From the NCBI RefSeq assembly GCF_012641475.1, contig NZ_JABAIL010000006.1:372001-436000 (forward strand): a stretch of 64,000 nucleotides of DNA, read 5' to 3'. This DNA is from Flammeovirga agarivorans (GTDB lineage: Bacteria > Bacteroidota > Bacteroidia > Cytophagales > Flammeovirgaceae). The notes beneath the pieces are model-generated. The model did no database searches. It was not told the origin of the DNA and saw only the letters and a list, made by a program, of their open reading frames with translations. A program made the position numbers and the translations under genes. The number at the start of each line of letters is the position of its first letter. Within the stretch, counting starts at the first letter, position 1. Shown piece by piece: positions 18,944 through 30,783 of the stretch.

Positions 18944-19618
18944 CTATAAACTCTCCTGATTACCTCTAACAACAAATTCATCAATAGCAAAAATTCCCGT
19001 TCCTTTATAAGCGTCATAAAATTTGAACTTTACTTTTGATAGTGGTGCTGTTAAACTAGAAGGTAGAGCTACATTTTTTACTGCTAATTCACCATCTATA
19101 TAGATATTTACTTTCTTCTTCTTAGTAAATTCAAGCTTTACCGTGTAGATCTTATTTTTTACGATTTTATCTTTTAGAAGCTTCTCATTGGCTTCAAACG
19201 CATTCGATTTCGGTTCTTTTCCTTCATTATTCGTTGCATATAGAATAGTATATTTTCCTTGTGCCCCTAACTTTAATGAGATAAAGTTTTTGTTATTGGC
19301 AGTTTGAAAGTCAACGCGTGTATTAAAGAAAGCCTTGGATGCCTTGAAAGAAAATTCTACTTCAGATTTAGTGGTTGATACATTGACAGGCAAAGTGTAA
19401 ACGGCTATAGGACTTTTTATTTTCCCTTCACTATTTTTCTTTCTTTCTATTTTCAAGAAGCCGCCATCAACTTTAATATTCCCTTTCGTAGATACTTCTT
19501 TCCAACCTTTAGGTAACTTACCTGTTTTGTCGAAGCTTTCATTGACCAATTCACTTTGTGCAGAAACAAAGTTGATGGACAACAAAGTTGTGATTAAAAT
19601 ATTGATTAAGTATTTCAT
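18944..19618 (-). CDS. Stand-alone LamG-like (concanavalin-type) secreted protein
   Basis: The 224-residue protein is a signal peptide (cleavage near NFVSAQ) followed by one beta-sandwich module. The module is clearly homologous to the LamG-like modules in the two clan GH-A hydrolases: NESFDKTGKLPKGWKEV, RVDFQTANNKNFISLKLG, ILYATNNEGKEP and YKGTGIFAIDEF align by eye with their counterparts. No catalytic residues or T9SS tail are visible. It begins 2 bp after the GH2 stop codon, so translation is probably coupled. A carbohydrate-binding or chaperone-like role within the locus is plausible but unproven. Confidence 0.7.
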   Translation of the reverse strand: MKYLINILITTLLSINFVSAQSELVNESFDKTGKLPKGWKEVSTKGNIKVDGGFLKIERKKNSEGKIKSPIAVYTLPVNVSTTKSEVEFSFKASKAFFNTRVDFQTANNKNFISLKLGAQGKYTILYATNNEGKEPKSNAFEANEKLLKDKIVKNKIYTVKLEFTKKKKVNIYIDGELAVKNVALPSSLTAPLSKVKFKFYDAYKGTGIFAIDEFVVRGNQESL

Positions 19619-19620
19619 AA

Positions 19621-22881
<3,261 letters not shown>

Positions 22882-22913
22882 TCAACAAGTGATTAGAAAC
22901 ATGCATTTTCATT

Positions 22914-22931
22914 ATTTATAGGGGTTTAATT
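22914..22931 (-). promoter_or_regulatory. CCCC motif upstream of GH2 operon (copy 3 of 4)
   Basis: On the minus strand this reads AATTAAACCCCTATAAAT, with CCCC 76 bp before the GH2 start. It shares A/T-flanked CCCC followed by T with the other three copies in the PUL. Proposed shared regulatory element; inferred from recurrence only. Confidence 0.25.
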
Positions 22932-23073
22932 CTGTTTCATTTTACTATATTACTGATTATCAATAAGTTGAACATTAATTTGTAATGCCTTGATCATCAG
23001 GTACTATTAATTTTTAGGATGCGTTTTTAAAGATTAATTTTAACAATTGAGTATATATTTTATATAAAAAAAT

Positions 23074-23115
23074 AAAGCATGTAGTAATTATTAGATAACA
23101 ATTTCTACATGCTTT
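23074..23115 (-). terminator. Terminator after the zinc-ribbon gene
   Basis: The arms AAAGCATGTAG (23074-23084) and CTACATGCTTT (23105-23115) are perfectly complementary around a 20-nt loop, with T-rich flanks on both sides. It starts 26 bp beyond the stop codon at 23142 on the minus strand and separates this gene from the GH2 operon. Confidence 0.7.
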
Positions 23116-23141
23116 TTTCATCTATAGATGATATGGAATCG

Positions 23142-23459
23142 TTAGTTGAAATCTCTATACTCTCTCTTCCATTTATGGTAATTGCCGTTTTGTTTAATAC
23201 AAATGCCGGATAATGGTTTAGATTTAGTCTGAAGAACCGTACCACAGCTATCACACTTATAATATATTTCTCCCACCTCTCCTAGATTTTTCCAATAGTG
23301 GCGTTCGCCTTCTTTATTGGGACATTCTGTTCTAACAGGATAAGAAGATTTACGAACTATTATTGCACAATATTTACATTGAAACCAACGTAAATTTCCT
23401 ACATAGCCCAAAGCTGAGACAGTAATGATTACACACACTGAGAATAATAATTTTTTCAT
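23142..23459 (-). CDS. Small secreted protein with two tandem CCHx zinc-ribbon-like modules
   Basis: The 105-residue protein has a signal peptide or N-terminal anchor (MKKLLFSVCVIITVSALGYVG). Two modules of identical spacing follow: C28-x2-C31-x14-C46-x7-H54-x-W56 and C69-x2-C72-x14-C87-x7-H95-x-W97, exactly 41 residues apart. Three Cys and one His per module suggest metal, probably zinc, binding; in an oxidising compartment they could instead form disulfides. I do not recognise the family. It is flanked by a terminator on each side, so it is its own transcript inside the PUL. Function unknown. Confidence 0.75.
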   Translation of the reverse strand: MKKLLFSVCVIITVSALGYVGNLRWFQCKYCAIIVRKSSYPVRTECPNKEGERHYWKNLGEVGEIYYKCDSCGTVLQTKSKPLSGICIKQNGNYHKWKREYRDFN

Positions 23460-23520
23460 AATTAGATGATTAGAAAGTTATGTTTGTTTGAATAGTATTT
23501 TATAATGTATCACACATAAA

Positions 23521-23560
23521 AAAGGATTAATAAAATATTCGCATAATTTATTAATCCTTT
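23521..23560 (-). terminator. Terminator of the sulfatase operon
   Basis: Perfect 14-bp stem (23521-23534 with 23547-23560) with a 12-nt loop. On the minus strand it is followed by a T6 tract. It begins 30 bp past the stop of the second sulfatase gene. Confidence 0.8.
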
Positions 23561-23590
23561 ATTGTCAGTCGTCTCTCAATTGTCTAGAAA

Positions 23591-25006
23591 TTAGTGTGAT
23601 TTATTTCGCTTGTAAACAGGACGATAATTTTCAGGTGTCGGCTTCATTGCCAATTTAGCATCTGTTGCTTTCATCCATTCTTGAAGTTCGTTCACCAACG
23701 CATCTCTAATTTCTTTGTTATCCAAAGCAACATCTTTGGACTCTGATGGATCATCTTTTAGATTGTATAATTCCACCATATTATTTTTATCAATTTTAGC
23801 TATACCCCCATCCAATACATATTCTTCATGGAAGAACAGTAATTTCCAGTTGTCCTTGATTACTACAGTAACAGGGCGATTTCTAAAATATTCATCTCTT
23901 GCTCCTCTAGCTTTCGAACCATTTAAATAATTCGGATAATGATAGAACAAAGATCTTGAAGGCAGTTCTTTTGTTTTACCAAAAGTCAATCCTTTTAGAC
24001 TGGCACCATCAAGTATTTTATCTTCCTTTGGAGTAATATTCGCGTAATCAAGGAAAGTAGGATAAAGATCCACATTGATTGTTCTCTCGTAGGATTTTGA
24101 ACCTGCTTTAATATTAGTCGGATTCCAAACAATAAATGGCACTTTGATTCCTCCTTCGTATAACATGCCTTTAGATCCTCTAAGTGGTGTTTGTTTTACT
24201 TTTCCAATAGCACCATTGTCTGATGTGAAAATTACAATTGTATTTTTATCAAGTTTCAGATCTTTTAGTTTCTTCATAATCATTCCCATACTATCATCGG
24301 TATGTTTTACCATAGCAGCATACTTGGCACTTTTATGAATCTTTCCTTTTGGTTTCTCTTCAAAGTAATCAATCATTTCCTGACGAGCTTCCCATTTTGT
24401 ATGAACAGTATGATGGGATAAGAATAAGAAAAATGGATTCTTCTTATTTTCTTCCATAAAATCACAGGCCTCCTCAGTCAATTTAAAGATATCTTTAGGA
24501 TCATTTGTTTGTTTAAATTTTATTTCCCCGGCATCAGTCTCATGATCAACATCAAAACCTTGTAATGCTGGGGTACCTGCAATATGCCATTTCCCAAAAA
24601 GACCTGTTTCGTAACCTCCATCTCTTAATGCCTCTGCTAAGGTGTAGTTATCTAAAGGTAGACCTTTATCGGGTACCGGCTCTAAACGCATTTGCTCTTC
24701 AATACCTCGCTTAGAGTTCCAAACTGCAATTTTCCCATGCCTTGGTGTGTATTGTCCAGACATTAAACATGCCCTAGATGGAGCACAGTTAGGTCCTGCA
24801 GAATATGCATTATAGAATGTCATTCCTTCTTTGGCTAATGCATCTATATTTGGTGTTTCATGATAATCTGAGCCCATAATGGCAAGATCTTTCCAACCCA
24901 TATCGTCTACAAAAAATACGATAATATTTGGTTTTTGCGGGTCTTGTTTCGCTATTCCATTTACACTCGAAAGTATAAATGGAATAACAAGTAATAAATA
25001 TTTCAT
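23591..25006 (-). CDS. Family S1 sulfatase (formylglycine, Cys-type), secreted
   Basis: The 471-residue protein has a signal peptide and the S1 sulfatase core. Metal-binding aspartates are in FFVDDMGW (Asp34, Asp35). The formylglycine site is CAPSR with Cys74 as the residue to be oxidised. GLFGKWH and IFTSDNGA carry further active-site residues. The length fits S1 sulfatases. No lipoprotein box is seen, so it is probably periplasmic. It follows the other sulfatase gene by 18 bp in one operon. It should remove a sulfate ester from a glycan of the locus, probably from galactose; the subfamily and position (2, 4 or 6) cannot be read by eye. No formylglycine-generating enzyme gene is in the window. 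Confidence 0.93.
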   Translation of the reverse strand: MKYLLLVIPFILSSVNGIAKQDPQKPNIIVFFVDDMGWKDLAIMGSDYHETPNIDALAKEGMTFYNAYSAGPNCAPSRACLMSGQYTPRHGKIAVWNSKRGIEEQMRLEPVPDKGLPLDNYTLAEALRDGGYETGLFGKWHIAGTPALQGFDVDHETDAGEIKFKQTNDPKDIFKLTEEACDFMEENKKNPFFLFLSHHTVHTKWEARQEMIDYFEEKPKGKIHKSAKYAAMVKHTDDSMGMIMKKLKDLKLDKNTIVIFTSDNGAIGKVKQTPLRGSKGMLYEGGIKVPFIVWNPTNIKAGSKSYERTINVDLYPTFLDYANITPKEDKILDGASLKGLTFGKTKELPSRSLFYHYPNYLNGSKARGARDEYFRNRPVTVVIKDNWKLLFFHEEYVLDGGIAKIDKNNMVELYNLKDDPSESKDVALDNKEIRDALVNELQEWMKATDAKLAMKPTPENYRPVYKRNKSH

Positions 25007-25024
25007 TGTCCGTTATTAGGTTTA

Positions 25025-26512
25025 TTAAATCCCTTTGAGTTTTTCACCTTGAAAAGGAAATACTGCAGAAGAAGTACGAGCAGTAGCAAATATTTCTTTT
25101 GCTTTTTGTACAATCTCTGGTTTTTGATCCGCTAGATTATTCGATTCTTTAGGATCCTCTTTTAAGTTATAAACCTCAATTTTAGATTTGTTTGGCTTAT
25201 TTAAACGGTATTGTACTGCTTTCCAATCACCAATTCTAACGGCTCTTCTGCCACCTGCTTCATGAAATTCCCAATACAAGTAGTCATGTTTCTTCTGTTT
25301 TTTACTTTGTCCTTCTAAAGTAGGTAAGAATGATATTCCATCAATTTCTACAGATTTAGGTACTTCAATGTCTAGAATATCTGCTACAGTAGGTAATAAA
25401 TCCCAGAATGCTGAAGGATGAGACGAAGTAGAATTAGGTTTAATTTTACCAGGCCATGAAACAATGTAAGGTACTCTGATGCCACCTTCATATAAGTCTC
25501 TTTTTACTCCTTTAAAAGGTCCAAAAGAATTAAAGTAGTAAGGGTCTGCCCCCCCTTCTTTATGAGGGCCATTATCCGAGCTAAAAATAACAATGGTATT
25601 TTCATCAATCCCCAATTCCTTAAGTTTGCTCATAACATCTCCTACAGAATTATCTAAGTGATGCATCATTGTAGCAAATGCTGCTCTAGGATACGCTTGA
25701 TCAGCATAAACACCTCCATAAAACCTATCTTCATGTGACAAACTTGGATCGTGATTCTTCTTATGAACGAAAGGCTTTCCTTGTGGATAAATCTCTTTGT
25801 ATTTTTGGAAAATTGAATCCTCTTCCACAGTCATCTCAGCATGTGGAATAGTATAAGGTAAATATAAGAAGAATGGATTATCTTTATTATCCTCGATGAA
25901 AGCCATTGCTTCTTGATGAATTAAATGATGTGTATAAGTATTTTGACCTTTTTCATTTTCAGGTAACGGAACTTTTACCCCATTATGTCTTAAGTATAAA
26001 GGATAATAAGTATGTGCTAACCTTTGGCAATTGTAACCATAGAACTCATCGAAACCTTGAACATTAGGTGCTCCCTCAGATTCTGGATAACCTAATCCCC
26101 ATTTTCCAAACATACCGGTAGTATATCCTTCTTGTTTTAACATCTTAGGTAAAGAGTATACATCTGCTGGAATTGGAATTTGTCCTTCGGGCATTACTTC
26201 TTTGTTTCCTCTTATAGGTGTATGACCTGTATGTTGTCCAGTTAGTAATGCAGACCTTGAAGGAGCACACACACTGCTACCTGCATAATGATCTGTAAAT
26301 TTAATTCCAGAACTTGCTAAAGCATCAATGTTAGGAGTAGTAAATTTTTCTTGACCATAGCAGCTAAAATCACCCCATCCTGCATCATCGGCAAGGATAA
26401 AGATAATGTTAGGCTTTTTCAACGTCCCTTCTTTTACTACGGCCTTTTTTGTTTTAGGGGCACAAGAAAAAAGAAAGAAGCCTACTATAATTGATAGGAC
26501 TAACTTTTTCAT
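25025..26512 (-). CDS. Family S1 sulfatase lipoprotein (formylglycine, Cys-type)
   Basis: The 495-residue protein has a lipoprotein signal (FFLFSC, lipidated Cys17), so it is membrane-anchored, unlike its neighbour. The S1 core is complete: ILADDAGWGD binds the metal, CAPSR holds the formylglycine precursor Cys82, GMFGKWGLG follows, and VIFSSDNGPH supplies the second metal-binding Asp-Asn pair. A C-terminal sub-domain (YWEFHEAGGRRAVR, VYNLKEDPKESNNLA) is typical. It is the first gene of the PUL in transcription order and has a 445-bp divergent upstream region. It shares little sequence with the neighbouring sulfatase beyond the core, which suggests different sulfate positions. Confidence 0.93.
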   Translation of the reverse strand: MKKLVLSIIVGFFLFSCAPKTKKAVVKEGTLKKPNIIFILADDAGWGDFSCYGQEKFTTPNIDALASSGIKFTDHYAGSSVCAPSRSALLTGQHTGHTPIRGNKEVMPEGQIPIPADVYSLPKMLKQEGYTTGMFGKWGLGYPESEGAPNVQGFDEFYGYNCQRLAHTYYPLYLRHNGVKVPLPENEKGQNTYTHHLIHQEAMAFIEDNKDNPFFLYLPYTIPHAEMTVEEDSIFQKYKEIYPQGKPFVHKKNHDPSLSHEDRFYGGVYADQAYPRAAFATMMHHLDNSVGDVMSKLKELGIDENTIVIFSSDNGPHKEGGADPYYFNSFGPFKGVKRDLYEGGIRVPYIVSWPGKIKPNSTSSHPSAFWDLLPTVADILDIEVPKSVEIDGISFLPTLEGQSKKQKKHDYLYWEFHEAGGRRAVRIGDWKAVQYRLNKPNKSKIEVYNLKEDPKESNNLADQKPEIVQKAKEIFATARTSSAVFPFQGEKLKGI

Positions 26513-26957
26513 ATATAAAAAAATATTCGAGTTTATGAATAAATTAACTTTTGCTTATCTAAAGATAGATAAATGTTTAAAGTTGTATAGGTTACACTTT
26601 AACTAGATTGAGGGGGTTAATTAATCAATAAACTATAAACATCTAATTATCAATATTATACCATTATCAAAAATAGTGATTTTTCAAGTTTCAATAACAA
26701 AAAATGATCAACTTTATGATGAAATATCATAAGTAATCAATAGTAAATTTCCCTTTATTCTAAATTGAAGGCCCCAAATTTAAATAACTATTTTCCATTC
26801 AAACTCACTAATAACAATTTAAAAACAATGCAGTGATTGACGATAAACTATAACACCTTGACGATTTTCTCTAAATGTTTGGTGGGCAAATGAAGGACCT
26901 TTGTAAGGTAATCAATCGGTAATTGATTCCTTTTAAATCACTTAAACAAATAGAACA
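26513..26957. other. Divergent intergenic region between sulfatase and C45 hydrolase genes
   Basis: This 445-bp AT-rich stretch should hold the divergent promoters. I see a C-rich motif (26606-26625), a short inverted repeat ATCAAT/ATTGAT near 26911-26927, and another of 7-bp arms with a 5-nt spacer at 26714-26732. No gene or stable long hairpin is evident. Confidence 0.5.
26606..26625 (-). promoter_or_regulatory. CCCCC motif upstream of sulfatase operon (copy 4 of 4)
   Basis: On the minus strand it reads GATTAATTAACCCCCTCAAT in this interval, with the C-run about 100 bp before the sulfatase start. It matches the A/T-flanked CCCC(C)T pattern seen upstream of SusC, the 930-residue hydrolase and GH2. 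Inferred regulatory role. Confidence 0.25.
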
Positions 26958-28223
26958 ATGAGTATTATTAAAAACGAACAAGTATTCCCTAATCAAGAAA
27001 TGACACAATATTTTCCTAATAATACGGGTGAATATTGCAAGCCTACACATATCATCGTAGAAGGTTCTTGGAAAGATATGGGTTACGATTTAGCGAAAAT
27101 AGGTAAAGAACAATTTGGTGTAACACTAAAAAAATACTTTGACCCTATGTATGGTGAAGCTCGACGAAGTTACATGCAAAAACATTACCCCGAAATGTTT
27201 GAGATGCAAAAAGGTGTTTTTAAAGCATTCGGTCTACCTGAAGATAATAACGATTATGATGGAACAAGTTTAGCTTTCGATTGGTATGATGAAAACTATG
27301 ATGGTTTTGACATGGGATCATTAAAAACTTGTTCAAATGCTGTATTGCCAAAAGAAAAAACAGATAATGGTGCCACTTATGTTTCTAGAAACTATGATAT
27401 GAGTGCTCTTGTATTATGGAGTCCTTTATTTGGAAAACCAGCTCCAGAAGGTGCTTGGGGGCATGCAGAACGTTGGGTTGTTGTTGAATTCAGACCTGAA
27501 AATGGTACTAAAACTATTATGAGTGGAACCAATGAATTACTCACTCCATATGTGGATACCATCAATGAACATGGTTTGTTTGTTACCATGTTAAGAGATC
27601 CAGAGACAATAGGTTTAGAAGCTTCCCCGTCAAGTGGAGGAAATATTGCAGGAATTACAAATACTCAAGTTTTACATCAATTAGTCAGTACTTGTAAGAC
27701 TGTTGATGAGGCTAAAAAGGTACTTCTTGAAAGTAGGGTCACACAAACCTTCTTAAACTTCCATATTCCAATTGTTGATAGAGACGGTAATGCCACTGTA
27801 TTTGAAATCGACAAACATTCTGGAGCCTATATTTTTACAGATAGAAAAAAAGGTGAACCTTTCTTTGTTACCAATCATGCAGTACACCTACACCCAACAC
27901 CAGATACGTATCCGGAAACACCAGATAGTGCAGCACATAACACATATACAAGACAAAGAATCTTAAGAGAAACTTATAAAAATCTTGATTTGCCTTTGAC
28001 TCGAGAGGATGCAACAAAATTAATGGATGCTGTTCATTGTGCTTTTGTGGATGAAGAATTAGCAGAAGCAGGGCCAAGCGAAAGATCATTACAAGAAATT
28101 AATGCCGATTTATCCAAAGCAGAAATGAGAATACGTTGGTATTTAGGTGACAAAGGGCCTATTGAGGGAACGGAAAATGATTTGGAAGATATTAGAAGCG
28201 AATGGGTGACGTTCGGGTTTTAA
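26958..28223 (+). CDS. C45-type Ntn-hydrolase (acyl-CoA:6-APA acyltransferase-like)
   Basis: The 421-residue protein has the pattern of autoprocessing Ntn hydrolases of the C45 group. A candidate nucleophile, Cys125 in SLKTCSNAVLP, is followed by NGATYVSRNYDMS, matching the family's Cys-Ser/Thr and G-x-RN-x-D segments. Later TNHAVH fits the same family. Known members cleave or transfer acyl groups on amides and peptides; the substrate here is unknown. No signal peptide is visible, so it is probably cytoplasmic. It precedes a ThrE-type exporter gene with an 88-bp gap that contains a weak hairpin. The first about 120 residues would be the propeptide if autocleavage occurs at Cys125. Confidence 0.8.
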   Translation: MSIIKNEQVFPNQEMTQYFPNNTGEYCKPTHIIVEGSWKDMGYDLAKIGKEQFGVTLKKYFDPMYGEARRSYMQKHYPEMFEMQKGVFKAFGLPEDNNDYDGTSLAFDWYDENYDGFDMGSLKTCSNAVLPKEKTDNGATYVSRNYDMSALVLWSPLFGKPAPEGAWGHAERWVVVEFRPENGTKTIMSGTNELLTPYVDTINEHGLFVTMLRDPETIGLEASPSSGGNIAGITNTQVLHQLVSTCKTVDEAKKVLLESRVTQTFLNFHIPIVDRDGNATVFEIDKHSGAYIFTDRKKGEPFFVTNHAVHLHPTPDTYPETPDSAAHNTYTRQRILRETYKNLDLPLTREDATKLMDAVHCAFVDEELAEAGPSERSLQEINADLSKAEMRIRWYLGDKGPIEGTENDLEDIRSEWVTFGF

Positions 28224-28240
28224 TACACTCAATTCTATCT

Positions 28241-28266
28241 CTAGAGGGCAGTACTCTGCTCTCTAG
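28241..28266 (+). terminator. Weak hairpin between C45 hydrolase and ThrE-type genes
   Basis: An 11-nt arm (28241-28251) pairs with 28256-28266 around a 4-nt loop, with one G-U pair in plus-strand RNA. A short U-rich tract (TTCTTCT) follows. It may attenuate rather than fully stop transcription into the exporter gene. Confidence 0.45.
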
Positions 28267-28311
28267 TTCTTCTATAATTTATGACTCAACACTATTCACA
28301 TTCCAAGAAAT

Positions 28312-29565
28312 ATGGAAAATACTGACAAATTAATATCACCGAATGAGGATCGCTTCAATTATGTCTGTGATTTTATTCGTAAAGTTGGAAAGGCAGCCCA
28401 TCGGTATGGGTCTACATCCATACAATTAGAATCTTATTTAACGAACTTGACGAATAGCTTAGGCTATCAAGGTATAATAAAGGTAACTTCCAATGAAATT
28501 ATCTTTAGTTTTCAGCTCGATAAACATAGTCATCCTTTGTTATATTTAGACCTTTTGGAACCTTCTGACTTCAATATGCATCGTTTATCATTAATAGAGC
28601 ATTTAATACAAGATGTGATAGATCAAAAAGTAGAGTTAGCGGTAGCAATAAATCAACTTTTAAAGATAGAAGAAGCTGTATCACCTTGGGGAATCATCCC
28701 TTTAGCTTTGAGCTTTTCGGTTGCTGGAGGAAGTTTTGCGTTAATGCTTTCTGGTAGTTTAGCTGATGTGATATTATCTGCAGTTCTTGGTTTAGTTGTA
28801 TTCGTTTTACAACCTGTCATTAGTCAATATGGAGGAAAAAAGGCATCAAAATGGTCCCCTATTATTACATCTTTTATAATTGGTGTATTAACCGCAACTG
28901 CAAAAATATATTGGCAAGAAATTAATATTGTTACTTCAACAGTCAGTGCTTTAATCATTTTGATTCCGGGTTTTAGTATAAGTATTGGCTTAATTGAGGT
29001 TTTTAATAATCATGTCCTCTCTGGATGGTCCAATATCATGAATGGTCTCCTTTATCTTGTCAAACTTTTTGTGGGTACTTGGTTAGGTGTGTTATTAATC
29101 TCTACTGTTCACCAATTACCTGTTACTAACGAAAGTACTCCAATAGATATAGTTTACCTCTACTCAATGTTGCCATTTATTCTTTTGGCACTTTGTATCG
29201 TTTTCCAGATTTCTAAACAACATTTATTGGCTGTCTGCCTTATTTGTTTGAGTTCTCTTCTCGGTATGGTTGGAGGGAGTATATTACTAGGGACAAACTT
29301 TGGGAATTTTATAGGTACGGTTTTACCTGTGGTACTCTCAAATATTTGGAGTAGAAAAACTAGGCAACCAAATTCTATCCCTTTGCTCCCATCATTAATG
29401 CTTATTGTTAGTGGAAGTATTGGTTTCAGAGGGTTAGCCTACTTTTCATTAGGGGAAATTATCGCCGGACAGCAGAGTGTTGTACAAATGTTTATTGTTG
29501 CCGTAACCATGGGAGCAGGAATCTTGGTGGGAAATACCTTATCTAGAACTTCAATTAGTCTATAA
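28312..29565 (+). CDS. ThrE-family threonine/serine exporter-like membrane protein
   Basis: The 417-residue protein has an N-terminal cytoplasmic domain (about 1-115; VCDFIRKVGKAAHRYGSTSIQLESYL is typical of the ThrE/DUF1212 domain). Roughly ten hydrophobic segments follow from about residue 125 to the end, in two halves, as in fused ThrE proteins. Known members export threonine and serine in Corynebacterium; exact specificity here is not shown. The gene ends by overlapping the convergent AlkA-like gene by 6 bp. Being just downstream of an amide-cleaving type of enzyme, it may export a product of that reaction, which is inference. Confidence 0.85.
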   Translation: MENTDKLISPNEDRFNYVCDFIRKVGKAAHRYGSTSIQLESYLTNLTNSLGYQGIIKVTSNEIIFSFQLDKHSHPLLYLDLLEPSDFNMHRLSLIEHLIQDVIDQKVELAVAINQLLKIEEAVSPWGIIPLALSFSVAGGSFALMLSGSLADVILSAVLGLVVFVLQPVISQYGGKKASKWSPIITSFIIGVLTATAKIYWQEINIVTSTVSALIILIPGFSISIGLIEVFNNHVLSGWSNIMNGLLYLVKLFVGTWLGVLLISTVHQLPVTNESTPIDIVYLYSMLPFILLALCIVFQISKQHLLAVCLICLSSLLGMVGGSILLGTNFGNFIGTVLPVVLSNIWSRKTRQPNSIPLLPSLMLIVSGSIGFRGLAYFSLGEIIAGQQSVVQMFIVAVTMGAGILVGNTLSRTSISL

Positions 29566-30162
29566 CTCTTTATTCGCTTTTTTCCATTCTAAGAGATATA
29601 AAAAGGCTGTGGACTGATGAGGATGCCAATGATCAATAATAGTTTTCATTTGTGCTTTCAAACGAGATTTAGAATCCAATTGATAAAGGGACGTCATGAT
29701 TTGTTTGATATGAAAGTCGTCCAATGAAAAGATATTTGGTCTATTGAGTGTATACAATAAAATCATATCAATAGACCATTTTCCTATTCCTTTAATTTTT
29801 GAAAGTTCATGTACTACTTCTTCATCAGAGCACTGATGCCAAGGAATATTATTTTCAGTCCAAAACTCAATTACGTTAGCAATAGTGGAAAATTTACGCT
29901 CAGATAATTTGGCATCTTTCAAAGCCTGATCTTCAAAAATGGAAAAATTCTCAGGAGTGAGTTCTTGTAAATCCGCTTTATCTAATAACTTTTTGAACTG
30001 TTTTTTTGTACTTCTATAATGAATCTGTTGTTCGATGACACAACTTAGTAAATCATTAAATACATTATTTGTCGTACAAATTATTGGATCATTTACTATT
30101 GGTATGATCTTTTGTAAAACTGGATCGCAACGCATTAAGAACTTTTTCCCTTCGACAATCAT
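29560..30162 (-). CDS. AlkA-like DNA-3-methyladenine glycosylase (HhH-GPD)
   Basis: I start at the ATG at 30162 (about 200 residues) because the longer form would use TTG. The helix-hairpin-helix motif is LSKIKGIGKWSIDMILLYTL, followed by NIFSLDDFHIKQ, in which the second Asp matches the catalytic aspartate of AlkA-type glycosylases. The protein is shorter than E. coli AlkA and lacks its N-terminal domain, as in many compact homologues. Expected role: excision of alkylated purines. Its 3' end overlaps the convergent ThrE-type gene; upstream, 43 bp away, is an NTF2-like gene on the same strand. Confidence 0.85.
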   Translation of the reverse strand: MIVEGKKFLMRCDPVLQKIIPIVNDPIICTTNNVFNDLLSCVIEQQIHYRSTKKQFKKLLDKADLQELTPENFSIFEDQALKDAKLSERKFSTIANVIEFWTENNIPWHQCSDEEVVHELSKIKGIGKWSIDMILLYTLNRPNIFSLDDFHIKQIMTSLYQLDSKSRLKAQMKTIIDHWHPHQSTAFLYLLEWKKANKEL

Positions 30163-30205
30163 TCGTATAAATGTGTTTTTTCCAAAAAGTAACAAGAAAA
30201 GCCAG

Positions 30206-30703
30206 TTATTGTTTTCCTTTGAGGTACTTTTGGGGCAATGGCTTTCCTTCTACCTCGTTGGTCCAGAGAATATTTACAATCCACCATCGGTTTTCCATTT
30301 GTACCAATTGATAGCTTGTAATTCCCCTACCACTTTCTCCTTCAGAATCTTTAGCTTTAAAACTCTGAAATACCTGAGCCATGCCGTTGTATTGATCAAT
30401 TACCCGATGAATTTCTTTTTCAGAATACCCTTCTTCGTAATAAGGATCTGTAATCAGTTCTAGGAAATCATTTAAAGTGACCGTTTCAGCATATGCAGAA
30501 TCAGTTTCATTCATCAAAATAGTTAACTGAGCTGTGGGTATAAATAAATTTCTTACCGCGGCTGTATCCATTTTATCTCCTTTTTTGAGAGATATTTGGG
30601 TAAGTAATTCTGTTATTACTCCATCTATGGTTTGGAGATTACTTTGAGCAGAGCTGTGAACACTCCATTGAAGTGCAATTAAGAAGAGAGATAAACGTAA
30701 CAT
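30206..30703 (-). CDS. Secreted NTF2-like (SnoaL-type) hypothetical protein
   Basis: From the ATG at 30703 the protein has about 165 residues and a clean signal peptide (MLRLSLFLIALQWSVHSSAQ). An upstream GTG would add nine residues before it. The mature part looks like a single alpha+beta cone domain: helix near IDGVITELL, FIPTAQLTIL, and a final strand set including RWWIVNILW. This pattern fits the NTF2-like superfamily. No catalytic residues can be assigned. Function unknown; it may share a transcript with the DNA glycosylase gene downstream. Confidence 0.65.
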   Translation of the reverse strand: MLRLSLFLIALQWSVHSSAQSNLQTIDGVITELLTQISLKKGDKMDTAAVRNLFIPTAQLTILMNETDSAYAETVTLNDFLELITDPYYEEGYSEKEIHRVIDQYNGMAQVFQSFKAKDSEGESGRGITSYQLVQMENRWWIVNILWTNEVEGKPLPQKYLKGKQ

Positions 30704-30783
30704 GTGCTTTTTGTTTATTATTCTTGACACTAAACAATTGAATTAGTTGCAATTATACATCACAAAAGCAGAAAATAGTTCAA

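Noticed and set aside
30163-30195. TTG-initiated extension of the AlkA-like protein
   Set aside because: The ATG at 30162 gives a normal start for compact AlkA-type proteins; the added residues have no known role.
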